Shown: piece after piece, positions 52,569-60,407 of the stretch
Layout of the letters: each line of letters opens with the position of its first letter
Position numbering within the stretch: the stretch's first letter is position 1
From: Castellaniella hirudinis_A
GTDB lineage: Bacteria; Pseudomonadota; Gammaproteobacteria; Burkholderiales; Burkholderiaceae_B
Direction: 5' to 3'
Length of the DNA stretch: 64,000 bases
Assembly (NCBI RefSeq): GCF_047468865.1
Contig: NZ_JBLGTV010000016.1
Coordinates: 1 to 64,000 of the forward strand
The notes under the pieces: model-generated
What the model saw: the letters and a program-made list of their open reading frames with translations, nothing else
Databases searched by the model: none
Told to the model about the DNA's origin: nothing
Translations under genes and position numbers: made by a program

Positions 52569-52841
52569 TTAGTTGTGGTTGTCGGTGTACGGCAACAGGG
52601 CCAGGAAGCGGGCGCGCTTGATGGCCGTATCCAGCTGGCGCTGGTAGTGTGCCTTGGTGCCGGTCAGGCGGGCCGGGATGATCTTGCCGTTTTCCTGGAT
52701 GAAATCACGCAGGGTGTCGAGATCCTTGTAGTCGATTTCCTCGACCTTGGCGACGGTGAAACGGCAGAATTTGCGACGTTTGAACAACGGGTTCTGTTGT
52801 CCGAATTTACGTTTTTCTTTGGACTTTTTGAAGTAAGCCAT
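52569..52841 (-). CDS. rpsR: 30S ribosomal protein S18
   Basis: A small-subunit protein that pairs with S6 on 16S rRNA. The 90-residue product contains the family core KFCRFTV, IDYKDLDTLRDFI and KIIPARLTGTKAHYQRQL. The ATG at 52841 gives the standard MAYFKKSKEKRKFG start. The longer in-frame extension into priB was rejected. It lies between priB and rplI in the classic order. Confidence 0.98.
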   Translation of the reverse strand: MAYFKKSKEKRKFGQQNPLFKRRKFCRFTVAKVEEIDYKDLDTLRDFIQENGKIIPARLTGTKAHYQRQLDTAIKRARFLALLPYTDNHN

Positions 52842-52884
52842 GATAGTTAGACCTTTGTCTGGTTCCGGGCCGGGCCCGGCGGGT

Positions 52885-53181
52885 TCATTCAGTTGCCTGC
52901 ACAAGCTGCTGGATATGCAATACCAGCCGATCCGATCCTTGACGCTGCGGGGCCAGAAAACCGACCATCCGCACCTGGCTGCCCACGGGCTTTCCGGCCA
53001 GTTCCAAGGCCACGTCGCCCAGGGCGACTGCCTTGAATTCCATCGAGACCCGGCGTTCGAGGCCGGCTTCGATGACCTGGGATTCATGGGCCAGCGGCAG
53101 GCGCAGCACAGGCAGGCCAGCCGGCGTGTGGCGCATGGGCGGAATCTCCAGCAATCGCACAGCCAGTTCGACGCGGTTCAC
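52885..53181 (-). CDS. priB: Primosomal replication protein N
   Basis: A single-strand DNA-binding OB-fold protein that helps PriA reload DnaB at stalled forks. The 98-residue product (family about 100) starts with GTG 53181, MNRVELAVRLLEIP. It keeps the family pattern with LRLPLAHES and GSQVRMVGFLAPQ. It lies 19 bp after rpsF. dnaB, its functional target, is 1 kb further downstream. Confidence 0.94.
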   Translation of the reverse strand: MNRVELAVRLLEIPPMRHTPAGLPVLRLPLAHESQVIEAGLERRVSMEFKAVALGDVALELAGKPVGSQVRMVGFLAPQRQGSDRLVLHIQQLVQATE

Positions 53182-53200
53182 GGATCGCGCGCGCGCCGGA

Positions 53201-53572
53201 TCAAGCAGCGTTCGAGGACTCGGCGGTGGAAGCCTTGCGGGCTTCTTCGCGTTCGACCGACTTCATCATCAGCGACGGTTCGGTGTGGGCGTGCTTGGTC
53301 TTGATGAACAAGTGGCGCAGGATGGCGTCGTTATAGCGGAACGCGTGTTCGAGTTCGTCCAGGGCGGCCTGGTTGCACTCGATGTTGAAGCACACGTAGT
53401 GGGCCTTGACGAGCTTCTGAATGGGATAGGCCAGCTGGCGGCGGCCCCAGTCTTCGACCCGGTGAATCTGGCCGCCGTGGGTGGTGACCGTGGCGGAATA
53501 GCGCTCGATCATGGCGGGCACTTGCTCGCTTTGATCGGGATGCACAATAAACACTACTTCGTAGTGACGCAT
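53201..53572 (-). CDS. rpsF: 30S ribosomal protein S6
   Basis: A small-subunit protein that forms a dimer with S18. The 123-residue product begins MRHYEVVFIVHPDQSEQ and has the ferredoxin-like family core (HRVEDWGRRQLAYPI, KAHYVCFNIE, RYNDAILRHL) with a charged, probably flexible tail. A good ribosome site, AAGGAGT, precedes the ATG. First gene of the operon; the leader (53573-53670) has the features of an S6:S18 control element. Confidence 0.98.
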   Translation of the reverse strand: MRHYEVVFIVHPDQSEQVPAMIERYSATVTTHGGQIHRVEDWGRRQLAYPIQKLVKAHYVCFNIECNQAALDELEHAFRYNDAILRHLFIKTKHAHTEPSLMMKSVEREEARKASTAESSNAA

Positions 53573-53887
53573 GAATGACTCCTTGTGGATATCTGCGATG
53601 TTGACAGACAGCCCGCCAAAACCCCGCCTATGGAAAACCCCATAAAACAAAATCTGGTCGGGCAAGTAACCAAGCAGTGTAGCACGAATCTTGTATTTAT
53701 GGGAAACCCCAACCCACTCACAGCCAGCCCGGCCGGCACACGCCTGATTGAGGGGCCGGCTATGCACCGCCCCGGAATTGGGCGCGTGCCGGATGCCGGA
53801 TGCTAGGTGCCGGGAGCGCCTGGTGACTCCGGCGCCGCCAGCACCGCGGCCCGCCGCATCGGCGGGGGGCCGCGACGGCGCAGTGCG
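53573..53887 (-). promoter_or_regulatory. rpsF promoter, structured leader and folE2/rpsF spacer
   Basis: Between folE2 and rpsF, 315 bp without a gene. An extended -10, TGC-TACACT (53684-53676), would start transcription near 53669. The leader can fold as an outer stem GCCCG/CGGGC (663-659 with 615-611) around an inner hairpin TATGG/CCATA (644-640 with 633-629), reminiscent of the autoregulatory S6:S18 mRNA site. Closer to folE2, a GC-rich hairpin (53844-53874) has no T-run. The rest is GC-rich with short GCCGGATG repeats near 53789-53802. Confidence 0.55.
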
Positions 53888-54697
53888 TTAACGGCTGCGC
53901 ACCACCGCGTAGGCGGAATGATTATGGATGGATTCGAAGTTCTCGGCTTCGACCTCGAAGCCCTCCACCCCCGGCAAGGCCCGCAGCATCACGGCCACGT
54001 CGCGCACCAGATCTTCGACGAATTTCGGGTTTTCGTAGGCGCGTTCCGTGACGAATTTTTCGTCCGCGCGCTTCAGAAGCCCCCAGAGTTCGCACGAGGC
54101 CTGGGCTTCGATGCGGGGAATCAAATCATCCAGGACGGGTGCCTGGTCTGCCGCACACTGCAGGCGCACCGTCACGTGTGAGCGCTGGTTGTGCGCCCCG
54201 TATTCGGAAATCGCCTTGGAGCATGGGCACAGGCTGGTGACCGGCACCTGCACCTGCAGGGAAAAGGACGGCTGCTCTCCCTGGCGCACCCGCACCGACC
54301 AGCGCACCTGGTAATCCAGCAGGCTGCGCACGCCGGTGACCGGGGCGGCCTTGTCCAGGAAATAAGGAAAGCTGGCCGCGACATCGCCCGCGTCGGCCTG
54401 CAGCAGCGCCAGCATGTCCTGCGCCATAGCCGCCATCGAGGCGGGCGTCATGGGCTGGCCGCGATGGGTTTCCAGCAAGGCAATGAAACGCGACATGTGG
54501 GTGCCTTTTTCCTCCGGCGGCAAGGCGACTGTCATCTCCCAGTCGGCGATCGTGGCCTGGGGCTGGCCCGCCCCCGCCACCACCAGGGGATGGCGCACCC
54601 CGCGCACCCCCACGCGCTGGATGGCGATATGCCGGGTGTCGGCACTGCTTTGCACATCCGGCATCGCCACAGCGACCGAATCGAGCACGGTATTCAT
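53888..54697 (-). CDS. folE2: GTP cyclohydrolase FolE2 (type IB)
   Basis: Opens GTP to dihydroneopterin triphosphate, the first step of folate and pterin synthesis. It is the metal-flexible alternative to zinc-dependent FolE, often induced under zinc limitation. The 269-residue product has the family catalytic segment VTSLCPCSKAISEYGAHNQRSH with Cys and His ligands, and a conserved C-terminal NFESIHNHSAYAV. The ATG overlaps the dxs stop (ATGA). No zinc-regulator (Zur) site is apparent, since it is coupled to dxs. Confidence 0.95.
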   Translation of the reverse strand: MNTVLDSVAVAMPDVQSSADTRHIAIQRVGVRGVRHPLVVAGAGQPQATIADWEMTVALPPEEKGTHMSRFIALLETHRGQPMTPASMAAMAQDMLALLQADAGDVAASFPYFLDKAAPVTGVRSLLDYQVRWSVRVRQGEQPSFSLQVQVPVTSLCPCSKAISEYGAHNQRSHVTVRLQCAADQAPVLDDLIPRIEAQASCELWGLLKRADEKFVTERAYENPKFVEDLVRDVAVMLRALPGVEGFEVEAENFESIHNHSAYAVVRSR

Positions 54698-56553
54698 GAA
54701 GATATCCTTTGCAAACGCTGGCGTATCGAGGTTTCGATGCCATCGGCGTCCAGGCCCAGCCTGGCGAGGATGGCCTTTTGATCGCCATGATCAATGAATT
54801 CATCCGGCAGGCCCAGCTGCAGGACGGGGCGCACAATGCCCTGGTGATTGAAATACTCGGTGACGGCGCTGCCCGCGCCGCCCATGACGGCCGCTTCTTC
54901 CAGGGTGACGAACAGGGTGTGGTCGGCCGCCAGCTGCGACAGCAGGGCCGCATCCAGGGGTTTCACAAACCGCATGTCCACCAGGGTGGCGTCCAGGGCC
55001 TGGGCCGCCTGGGCCGCCTGGGGCAGCAGGGTGCCGAACACCAGGATCGCCGTGTCCCGGCCCTGGCGGCGCACCACGGCGCGGCCGATGGCGACCGGTT
55101 CGAGCGAATCGCCGGGGTCGGCCCCGCAACCGGCCCCGCGCGGATAGCGCACCGAAGCCGGGCCCGCGTGCAGATAGCAGGCATTCAGCAGCAGGCGGGC
55201 TTCGTGCTCGTCCGACGGCGTGGCCACCACCATATTGGGAATGCAGCGCAAGTACGCGATATCGTAATTGCCCGCGTGCGTGGCGCCGTCGGCCCCGACG
55301 ATGCCCGCGCGATCCAGGGCGAACGTGACATCCAGATTCTGCAAGGCCACGTCGTGGATGAGCTGATCGTAGCCGCGCTGCAGAAAGGTGGAATAAATCG
55401 CCACCACCGGCTTGCTGCCCTCACAGGCCAGGCCGGCGGCAAAGGTGACGGCATGCTGTTCGGCGATGCCCACGTCGAAATAGCGCTGGGGAAACTGCCG
55501 CTCGAATTCGACCAGCCCGCTGCCCTCGCGCATGGCGGGGGTCACCCCCACCAGGCGGTCGTCATGGCGCGCCATGTCGCACAGCCAGCGGCCAAACACC
55601 TGGGTAAAGGTGCGCCGGGCGGGTTGGGCGGGGGTCTGGATGCCGATGGACGGATCGAATTTTCCCGGCCCGTGGTACAGCACGGGATCGGCCTCGGCCA
55701 GCTTGTAGCCCTGGCCCTTGCGGGTGACCACGTGCAGGAACTGCAGCCCTTTCAGGGCGCGGATGTTTTCGAGCATGGGCACCAGGGCTTCGAGGTCGTG
55801 GCCATCAATGGGCCCCATGTAGTTGAAGCCCAGTTCTTCAAAGAGCGTGGCGGGCGACAGCATGCCCTTGGCGTGGCCTTCGAGCTTGCGCGCCAGGGCC
55901 AGGGCGGGCGGCACGTGCTGCAGCATGGCGCGCCCCATCATCTTGGCCCGCGCATAAAACTGCCCGGACAGCAGCCGCGCAAAATAGTAGTTGAGCGCCC
56001 CGACCGGCGGCGAAATCGACATGTCGTTGTCGTTCAGCACCACCAGCAGGTTCACATCCGGGGTCACTCCGGCGTTGTTCAGGGCCTCGAAGGCCATGCC
56101 CGCAGTCATGGCGCCGTCGCCGATCACCGCGATGTGCTGACGGTCGAGGCCCGCATTGCGGGCCGCCACGGCCATGCCCAGGGCGGCGGAGATCGACGTC
56201 GAAGAATGCGCCGTCCCGAAGGCATCGTAAGGCGATTCGCTGCGCTTGGGAAAGCCGGATATCCCGCCCCATTGGCGCAGGCTGGCCATGTCCCGGCGCC
56301 GCCCGGTGAGGATCTTATGCGCATACGACTGGTGGCCCACATCCCAGACCAAGCGGTCGTCGGGGGTATTGAAGACATAATGCAACGCCAGGGTGAGCTC
56401 GACCGTCCCCAGGTTGGACGACAAATGCCCCCCGGTGCGGGCCACGGAATCCAGCACGAAAGACCGCAGCTCGACGGCCAGGTCTTTGAGTTCACGGCGA
56501 TCCAGGCGGCGCAGGGCCGCAGGCGCGTCGATACCTTCCAATAAAGTCGTCAT
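54694..56553 (-). CDS. dxs: 1-deoxy-D-xylulose-5-phosphate synthase
   Basis: A thiamine-diphosphate enzyme that condenses pyruvate and glyceraldehyde 3-phosphate, the first step of the MEP isoprenoid pathway and a feed into B1/B6 synthesis. The 619-residue product (E. coli 620) has the ThDP/Mg site GDGAMTAGMAFEALNNAG, the pyrimidine domain (DRAGIVGADGATHAG) and a C-terminal transketolase domain. It follows ispA by 30 bp and is coupled to folE2. Confidence 0.98.
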   Translation of the reverse strand: MTTLLEGIDAPAALRRLDRRELKDLAVELRSFVLDSVARTGGHLSSNLGTVELTLALHYVFNTPDDRLVWDVGHQSYAHKILTGRRRDMASLRQWGGISGFPKRSESPYDAFGTAHSSTSISAALGMAVAARNAGLDRQHIAVIGDGAMTAGMAFEALNNAGVTPDVNLLVVLNDNDMSISPPVGALNYYFARLLSGQFYARAKMMGRAMLQHVPPALALARKLEGHAKGMLSPATLFEELGFNYMGPIDGHDLEALVPMLENIRALKGLQFLHVVTRKGQGYKLAEADPVLYHGPGKFDPSIGIQTPAQPARRTFTQVFGRWLCDMARHDDRLVGVTPAMREGSGLVEFERQFPQRYFDVGIAEQHAVTFAAGLACEGSKPVVAIYSTFLQRGYDQLIHDVALQNLDVTFALDRAGIVGADGATHAGNYDIAYLRCIPNMVVATPSDEHEARLLLNACYLHAGPASVRYPRGAGCGADPGDSLEPVAIGRAVVRRQGRDTAILVFGTLLPQAAQAAQALDATLVDMRFVKPLDAALLSQLAADHTLFVTLEEAAVMGGAGSAVTEYFNHQGIVRPVLQLGLPDEFIDHGDQKAILARLGLDADGIETSIRQRLQRISS

Positions 56554-56583
56554 TGCGTTGTTCTAGGTTTATGCGCCTTGGGG

Positions 56584-57498
56584 TTAATGAGTGCGGCCAA
56601 CCATGTAATCGGCCAGTTCCCGCAGCCGGGCGGCCGACGGCCCCAGCGGCAGCAGGGCCTGGTGCGCCTGATCGCGCAAGTCCAGCAGCAGCCGGCGCGA
56701 GGCGTCCAGGCCCAGGATGGAGACATAGGTGGGTTTGCCGTGCTCGGCGTCCTTGCCCGCGGTCTTGCCCAGCGTGGCTGAATCGGCCGTCACGTCCAGG
56801 ATATCATCCGCCACCTGGAACGCCAGCCCCATGGCGGCGGCATAGGATTCCAGGCCGCTGCGCACGCCCGAACTGGCCCCCGCCACCACCCCGCCCAACA
56901 GCACGCTGGCCTCCAGCAGGGCGCCGGTTTTCATGCGGTGCATCTGCTGCAGGGTGTCGATGGACAGGGACTGGCCGACGCTGGCGCAATCAATGGCCTG
57001 CCCGCCCACCATGCCCTCGCAGCCCGCGGCCCGGGCCAACAGCTGCACGGCCTGCACCACCAGGGCCGGGGCAATCGGCATCTGGGCCAGGCAGTCGAAG
57101 GCCAGGGGCTGCAGGGCGTCGCCCGCCAGCATGGCCAGCGCCTCGTCGTCGAACTGGCGATGCACCGTCGGCCGCCCGCGCCGCATGGCGTCGTCATCCA
57201 TGCAGGGGAGATCGTCGTGAATCAGGGAATACGCGTGGATGAGCTCGACGGCGGCGGCGGCGCCATCCAGCGCCAGCCCCTGGGCCGCGGCGGCCGGGCT
57301 GGCCGACGGGCTGCTGGCTTCGCCGGCGGCATACACCAAGGCCGCCCGGATGCGCTTGCCCGGGCCCAATACCGCATAGCGCATGGCCTCGTGCAAGCGG
57401 GCCGGATCGGCGTCTTCCGGCGGGGGCAGGACTTCATCCAGCACATCGGCGGCATGCGCGGCGGTATCGTGCAACCACGATTCGAATTGACTAGCCAT
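56584..57498 (-). CDS. ispA: Farnesyl diphosphate synthase
   Basis: Adds isopentenyl units to make C15 farnesyl diphosphate, precursor of quinones, undecaprenyl phosphate and squalene. The 304-residue product has both aspartate motifs: LIHDDLPCMDDDAMRRGRP and AFQVADDILDVTAD. The usual upstream xseB (exonuclease VII small subunit) is not found before it. First gene of the ispA-dxs-folE2 unit. Confidence 0.96.
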   Translation of the reverse strand: MASQFESWLHDTAAHAADVLDEVLPPPEDADPARLHEAMRYAVLGPGKRIRAALVYAAGEASSPSASPAAAAQGLALDGAAAAVELIHAYSLIHDDLPCMDDDAMRRGRPTVHRQFDDEALAMLAGDALQPLAFDCLAQMPIAPALVVQAVQLLARAAGCEGMVGGQAIDCASVGQSLSIDTLQQMHRMKTGALLEASVLLGGVVAGASSGVRSGLESYAAAMGLAFQVADDILDVTADSATLGKTAGKDAEHGKPTYVSILGLDASRRLLLDLRDQAHQALLPLGPSAARLRELADYMVGRTH

Positions 57499-57510
57499 AA
57501 ATAGGGTTTA

Positions 57511-57535
57511 CTTGGGGTTCCAAGACTGGATTGTA
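57511..57535 (-). promoter_or_regulatory. ispA -10 element and small leader hairpin
   Basis: TACAAT (57535-57530, 5 of 6 to consensus) would start transcription near 57523. The short leader then contains the hairpin CTTGG-AACC-CCAAG (57524-57511), 13 bp before the ispA ATG, close enough to affect ribosome access. No convincing -35 is seen. Confidence 0.45.
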
Positions 57536-57641
57536 CGAGAAACCGCCTGGCCGGGCCGGACAGCCGCCGCCCGGCCGCGCCACCGGCCGCCGGGCGGCTG
57601 GCGCCGGCCCGGAGGATGCCCCGACAAGCCGCGGCGCGACG

Positions 57642-58508
57642 TCAGCCCCCCCGCGCCACCGGATGTTCGGGATCGCTGCACCATTCGCTCCAGGAGCCCG
57701 GATACAACGCCGACCCGCGCAGGCCGGCGAGTTCCATCGCCAGCAGATTGTGGCAGGCCGTAATGCCCGAGCCGCATTGGTGCACGATGCCGCGATCCAG
57801 GCGCGTGCCCAGCAAGGCCTCGAATTCGGCCCGCAGCTGGGCGGCCGGCTTGAAGCGGCCATCGGGCTGGACGTTCTGGGCAAAGGGACGGTTCAGCGCC
57901 CCCGGGATGTGTCCGCCCACGGGGTCGATGGGTTCGACGTCGCCGCGAAAGCGTTCGGCCCCCCGGGCATCCAGCACGGTAAAACGCGGATCGTCCAGAT
58001 TGGCCAGCACCGCGCGGGCATCCACCATGGGCATGGACGGCTGACCCGTCAGCACCAGGCTCTGGATGGCCTGGGCCTCGCTGACCGAAGCCGTGCGCGT
58101 GCCGGTTTCCACCGCCCCGCCGGCAGCCTGCCAGGCCGCCCAGCCGCCATCCAGCACGGCCACGGACTCGTGTCCCAGCCAGCGCAGCATCCACCACAGG
58201 TGGGCGGCGAACATGCCGTTGCCCGCATCGTAGACGACCACGTCGGATCGGGCGGTCAGGCCCTGGGCGCGCAGCAGCGCGGCGAATTCGGCCCGATCGG
58301 GCAGGGGATGGCGGCCGTTGCGCCCGGTGCGGGCGGCGCACAGCTGGGTTTCGTGATCCAGGTAAAGCGCCCCGGGGATATGCCCGGCCTCGTAGGCGCG
58401 GCGGCCCGCCAGGTGATCGAACAGGTCATGACGCACATCGAACACCAGGCAGCCCGGACGATTAAGACGGTCGCGCAGCGCCTCGGCCTGAATCAATAAG
58501 TCGATCAT
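57642..58508 (-). CDS. sseA: Thiosulfate/3-mercaptopyruvate sulfurtransferase (tandem rhodanese)
   Basis: A 288-residue protein with two rhodanese domains (about 1-140 and 160-285). The first is non-catalytic. The second carries the active-site loop QCGSGITACHN; the CGSG[VI]TA form is typical of 3-mercaptopyruvate sulfurtransferases. The ATG overlaps the EamA gene stop by 4 bp. Exact donor preference cannot be told from the sequence, so the gene symbol is tentative. Confidence 0.9.
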   Translation of the reverse strand: MIDLLIQAEALRDRLNRPGCLVFDVRHDLFDHLAGRRAYEAGHIPGALYLDHETQLCAARTGRNGRHPLPDRAEFAALLRAQGLTARSDVVVYDAGNGMFAAHLWWMLRWLGHESVAVLDGGWAAWQAAGGAVETGTRTASVSEAQAIQSLVLTGQPSMPMVDARAVLANLDDPRFTVLDARGAERFRGDVEPIDPVGGHIPGALNRPFAQNVQPDGRFKPAAQLRAEFEALLGTRLDRGIVHQCGSGITACHNLLAMELAGLRGSALYPGSWSEWCSDPEHPVARGG

Positions 58509-59431
58509 GATGGGGGAGCCTCCGTGGGAGATGGGTTGGGGGTGGCCGGGCCGGACGCCGCATGGCCGTCCAGGCCCCGCATGACCCGGGATTCCGCATG
58601 CGTGCGCCAGACCGACAGCAGGCCCGAGGCAATGATCAGCGCCATACCGGCCCAGGCCAGCGGCGCAGGCCGATCGCCCCAGGCCACGATACCGATCAAC
58701 GCCGCAAAGATGATGGTGGTGTACTGCAGGGCCGCCGTCAACAGGGTAGACCCCAAGCCGAACGCGCGCGTCATGGCCAGCTGGCCCACCAGCCCCGCCA
58801 CGCCCAGGCCGGCCAGCGACAGCAAGGCCAGCGGATCGTCCGTGCGCCAGCCCTGGATGCCCACCCCCAGCCCGCCGCTGAGGCAGACCCCGACGGAAAA
58901 CAGCAGCACCGTGCGCCATTCGGGTTCGCCGACACGGCCCAGCTGGCGAATCTGCATCATGGCGATCGCCGCCAGCCCCCCGGCCGCCAACCCCAGCAGC
59001 GCCGCCAGCCATTGATCCTGCTGGACGCTGGGGCGCAAAATGCCCAGCACCCCCAGGAAACCCGCCAGCACGGCCAGCACGCGAACCGGATCTTTTTGCG
59101 CGCCGCCAAAAAACAACAACCAGCCGGCGATGAACAGCGGCGCGGTGTAGTTCAGACTGATGGCGGTGGGCAGCGGCAGATGCGAGAGCGCGAAAAACCC
59201 CAGCCACATCGAGGCGATCCCGCTGAGGTTGCGCCAGATGTGCAGGCGCCAACTGGCCGGGCGGATCGTGCGGCGCGTGGCCCGCGCCCAGAAAAACAAC
59301 AGCAAGACCGACGGGATACCGCGAAACAGGACGATCTCGGGCAGCGTCGCCCCCAGATCGGCCGCCACTTTGACGAAGGCGCCCATCATGGCGAACATCG
59401 CGCAGGCAAGCAGCATCCACAGGGACTGCAT
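58505..59431 (-). CDS. EamA/DMT-family transporter
   Basis: A 308-residue inner-membrane protein with ten predicted helices in two EamA repeats (first about 3-135, second about 145-285). The conserved repeat ends are visible as ISLNYTAPLFIAGWLLF and LLTAALQYTTIIFAALIG. A Pro/Thr/Ser-rich cytoplasmic tail follows. Family members export metabolites, commonly amino acids or nucleotides, but the substrate here is unknown. It is coupled to the sulfurtransferase gene by ATGA and is divergent from htpX. Confidence 0.9.
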   Translation of the reverse strand: MQSLWMLLACAMFAMMGAFVKVAADLGATLPEIVLFRGIPSVLLLFFWARATRRTIRPASWRLHIWRNLSGIASMWLGFFALSHLPLPTAISLNYTAPLFIAGWLLFFGGAQKDPVRVLAVLAGFLGVLGILRPSVQQDQWLAALLGLAAGGLAAIAMMQIRQLGRVGEPEWRTVLLFSVGVCLSGGLGVGIQGWRTDDPLALLSLAGLGVAGLVGQLAMTRAFGLGSTLLTAALQYTTIIFAALIGIVAWGDRPAPLAWAGMALIIASGLLSVWRTHAESRVMRGLDGHAASGPATPNPSPTEAPPS

Positions 59432-59518
59432 GTTTTTACCACCAAAGGGATACAGTTCGGGAAGCCGATACTATACACTTTGGCACATCGAAACCTGATT
59501 TGCGGAGCATCTCCCTCA

Positions 59519-60394
59519 ATGAAAAGAATCATCCTGTTCCTGGTGACCAATATGGCCGTCATGCTGGTTCTCAGCATCACCATGAATCTGCTGGGCGTTG
59601 GCCGCTACCTGACGGCCAACGGGGTCGACCCCGCGCAGCTGCTGGTGTTCGCCGCCTTCATCGGCTTTGGCGGGTCATTCATTTCGCTGCTGATGAGCAA
59701 ATGGATGGCCAAGACCAGCACCGGCGCCCAGGTCATCGACCCCCAGGCCCCGCGCAACCAGCGCGAAGCCTGGCTGGTGGACACCGTGCACCAGCTGGCC
59801 GACCGCGCAGGCATCGGCCGCCCCGAAGTCGCCCTCTATGAAGGCGCCCCCAACGCCTTCGCCACGGGGGCCTTTCGCAACGACTCCCTGGTGGCGGTCT
59901 CCACCGGCCTGCTGTCCTCCATGACCGAAGAAGAAGTCACCGCCGTGCTGGGGCACGAGGTCGCCCACATCGCCAATGGCGACATGGTCACGCTCACCCT
60001 CATCCAGGGGGTGGTCAATACCTTCGTGATCTTCCTGTCGCGCCTGGTGGGGTATTTCATCGACCGCGCCATCCTGAAAAACGACCGCGGCGTCGGCATG
60101 GGCTATTACGCCAGCGTGCTGGTCTGTGAAATCCTTTTCGGGGTCATCGCCTCCATCATCGTGGCCTGGTTTTCGCGCCAGCGCGAATTCCGCGCCGACG
60201 CCGGCTCGGCCCACCTGCTGGGCGCGCGCGAACCCATGATCCGCGCCCTGGCCCGCCTGGGCGGGGTCGAGGCCGGCGAACTGCCCAAGTCCTTCCAGGC
60301 CGCCGGCATTGCCGGGGGCAACCTCGGCGCCCTGTTCGCCTCGCACCCGCCCATCGAGAAACGCATCGAAGCCCTGCGCAACCAGGCAGGCTGA
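59519..60394 (+). CDS. htpX: Protease HtpX (M48 zinc metalloprotease)
   Basis: An inner-membrane protease that degrades damaged membrane proteins. It is 291 residues: two N-terminal helices (about 5-25 and 38-56), the zinc site LGHEVAHIANGD (HExxH), two more helices (about 155-200), and the third-ligand region REFRADAGSA. The spacer upstream has an AT-rich core (TACTATACA near 59469-59477) usable as a -10 in either direction, but no recognisable heat-shock sigma-32 promoter. ATG 59519 was chosen; upstream in-frame sequence is antisense to the EamA gene. Confidence 0.95.
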   Translation: MKRIILFLVTNMAVMLVLSITMNLLGVGRYLTANGVDPAQLLVFAAFIGFGGSFISLLMSKWMAKTSTGAQVIDPQAPRNQREAWLVDTVHQLADRAGIGRPEVALYEGAPNAFATGAFRNDSLVAVSTGLLSSMTEEEVTAVLGHEVAHIANGDMVTLTLIQGVVNTFVIFLSRLVGYFIDRAILKNDRGVGMGYYASVLVCEILFGVIASIIVAWFSRQREFRADAGSAHLLGAREPMIRALARLGGVEAGELPKSFQAAGIAGGNLGALFASHPPIEKRIEALRNQAG

Positions 60395-60407
60395 AACCGC
60401 TGCCGCC

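Noticed and set aside
53844..53874. GC-rich hairpin after folE2 as an intrinsic terminator
   Set aside because: The stem is strong but no T residues follow, so it does not meet the criteria.
57499..57641. Search for xseB upstream of ispA
   Set aside because: The 143-bp spacer holds no open frame with exonuclease VII small-subunit features, so the gene is not here.
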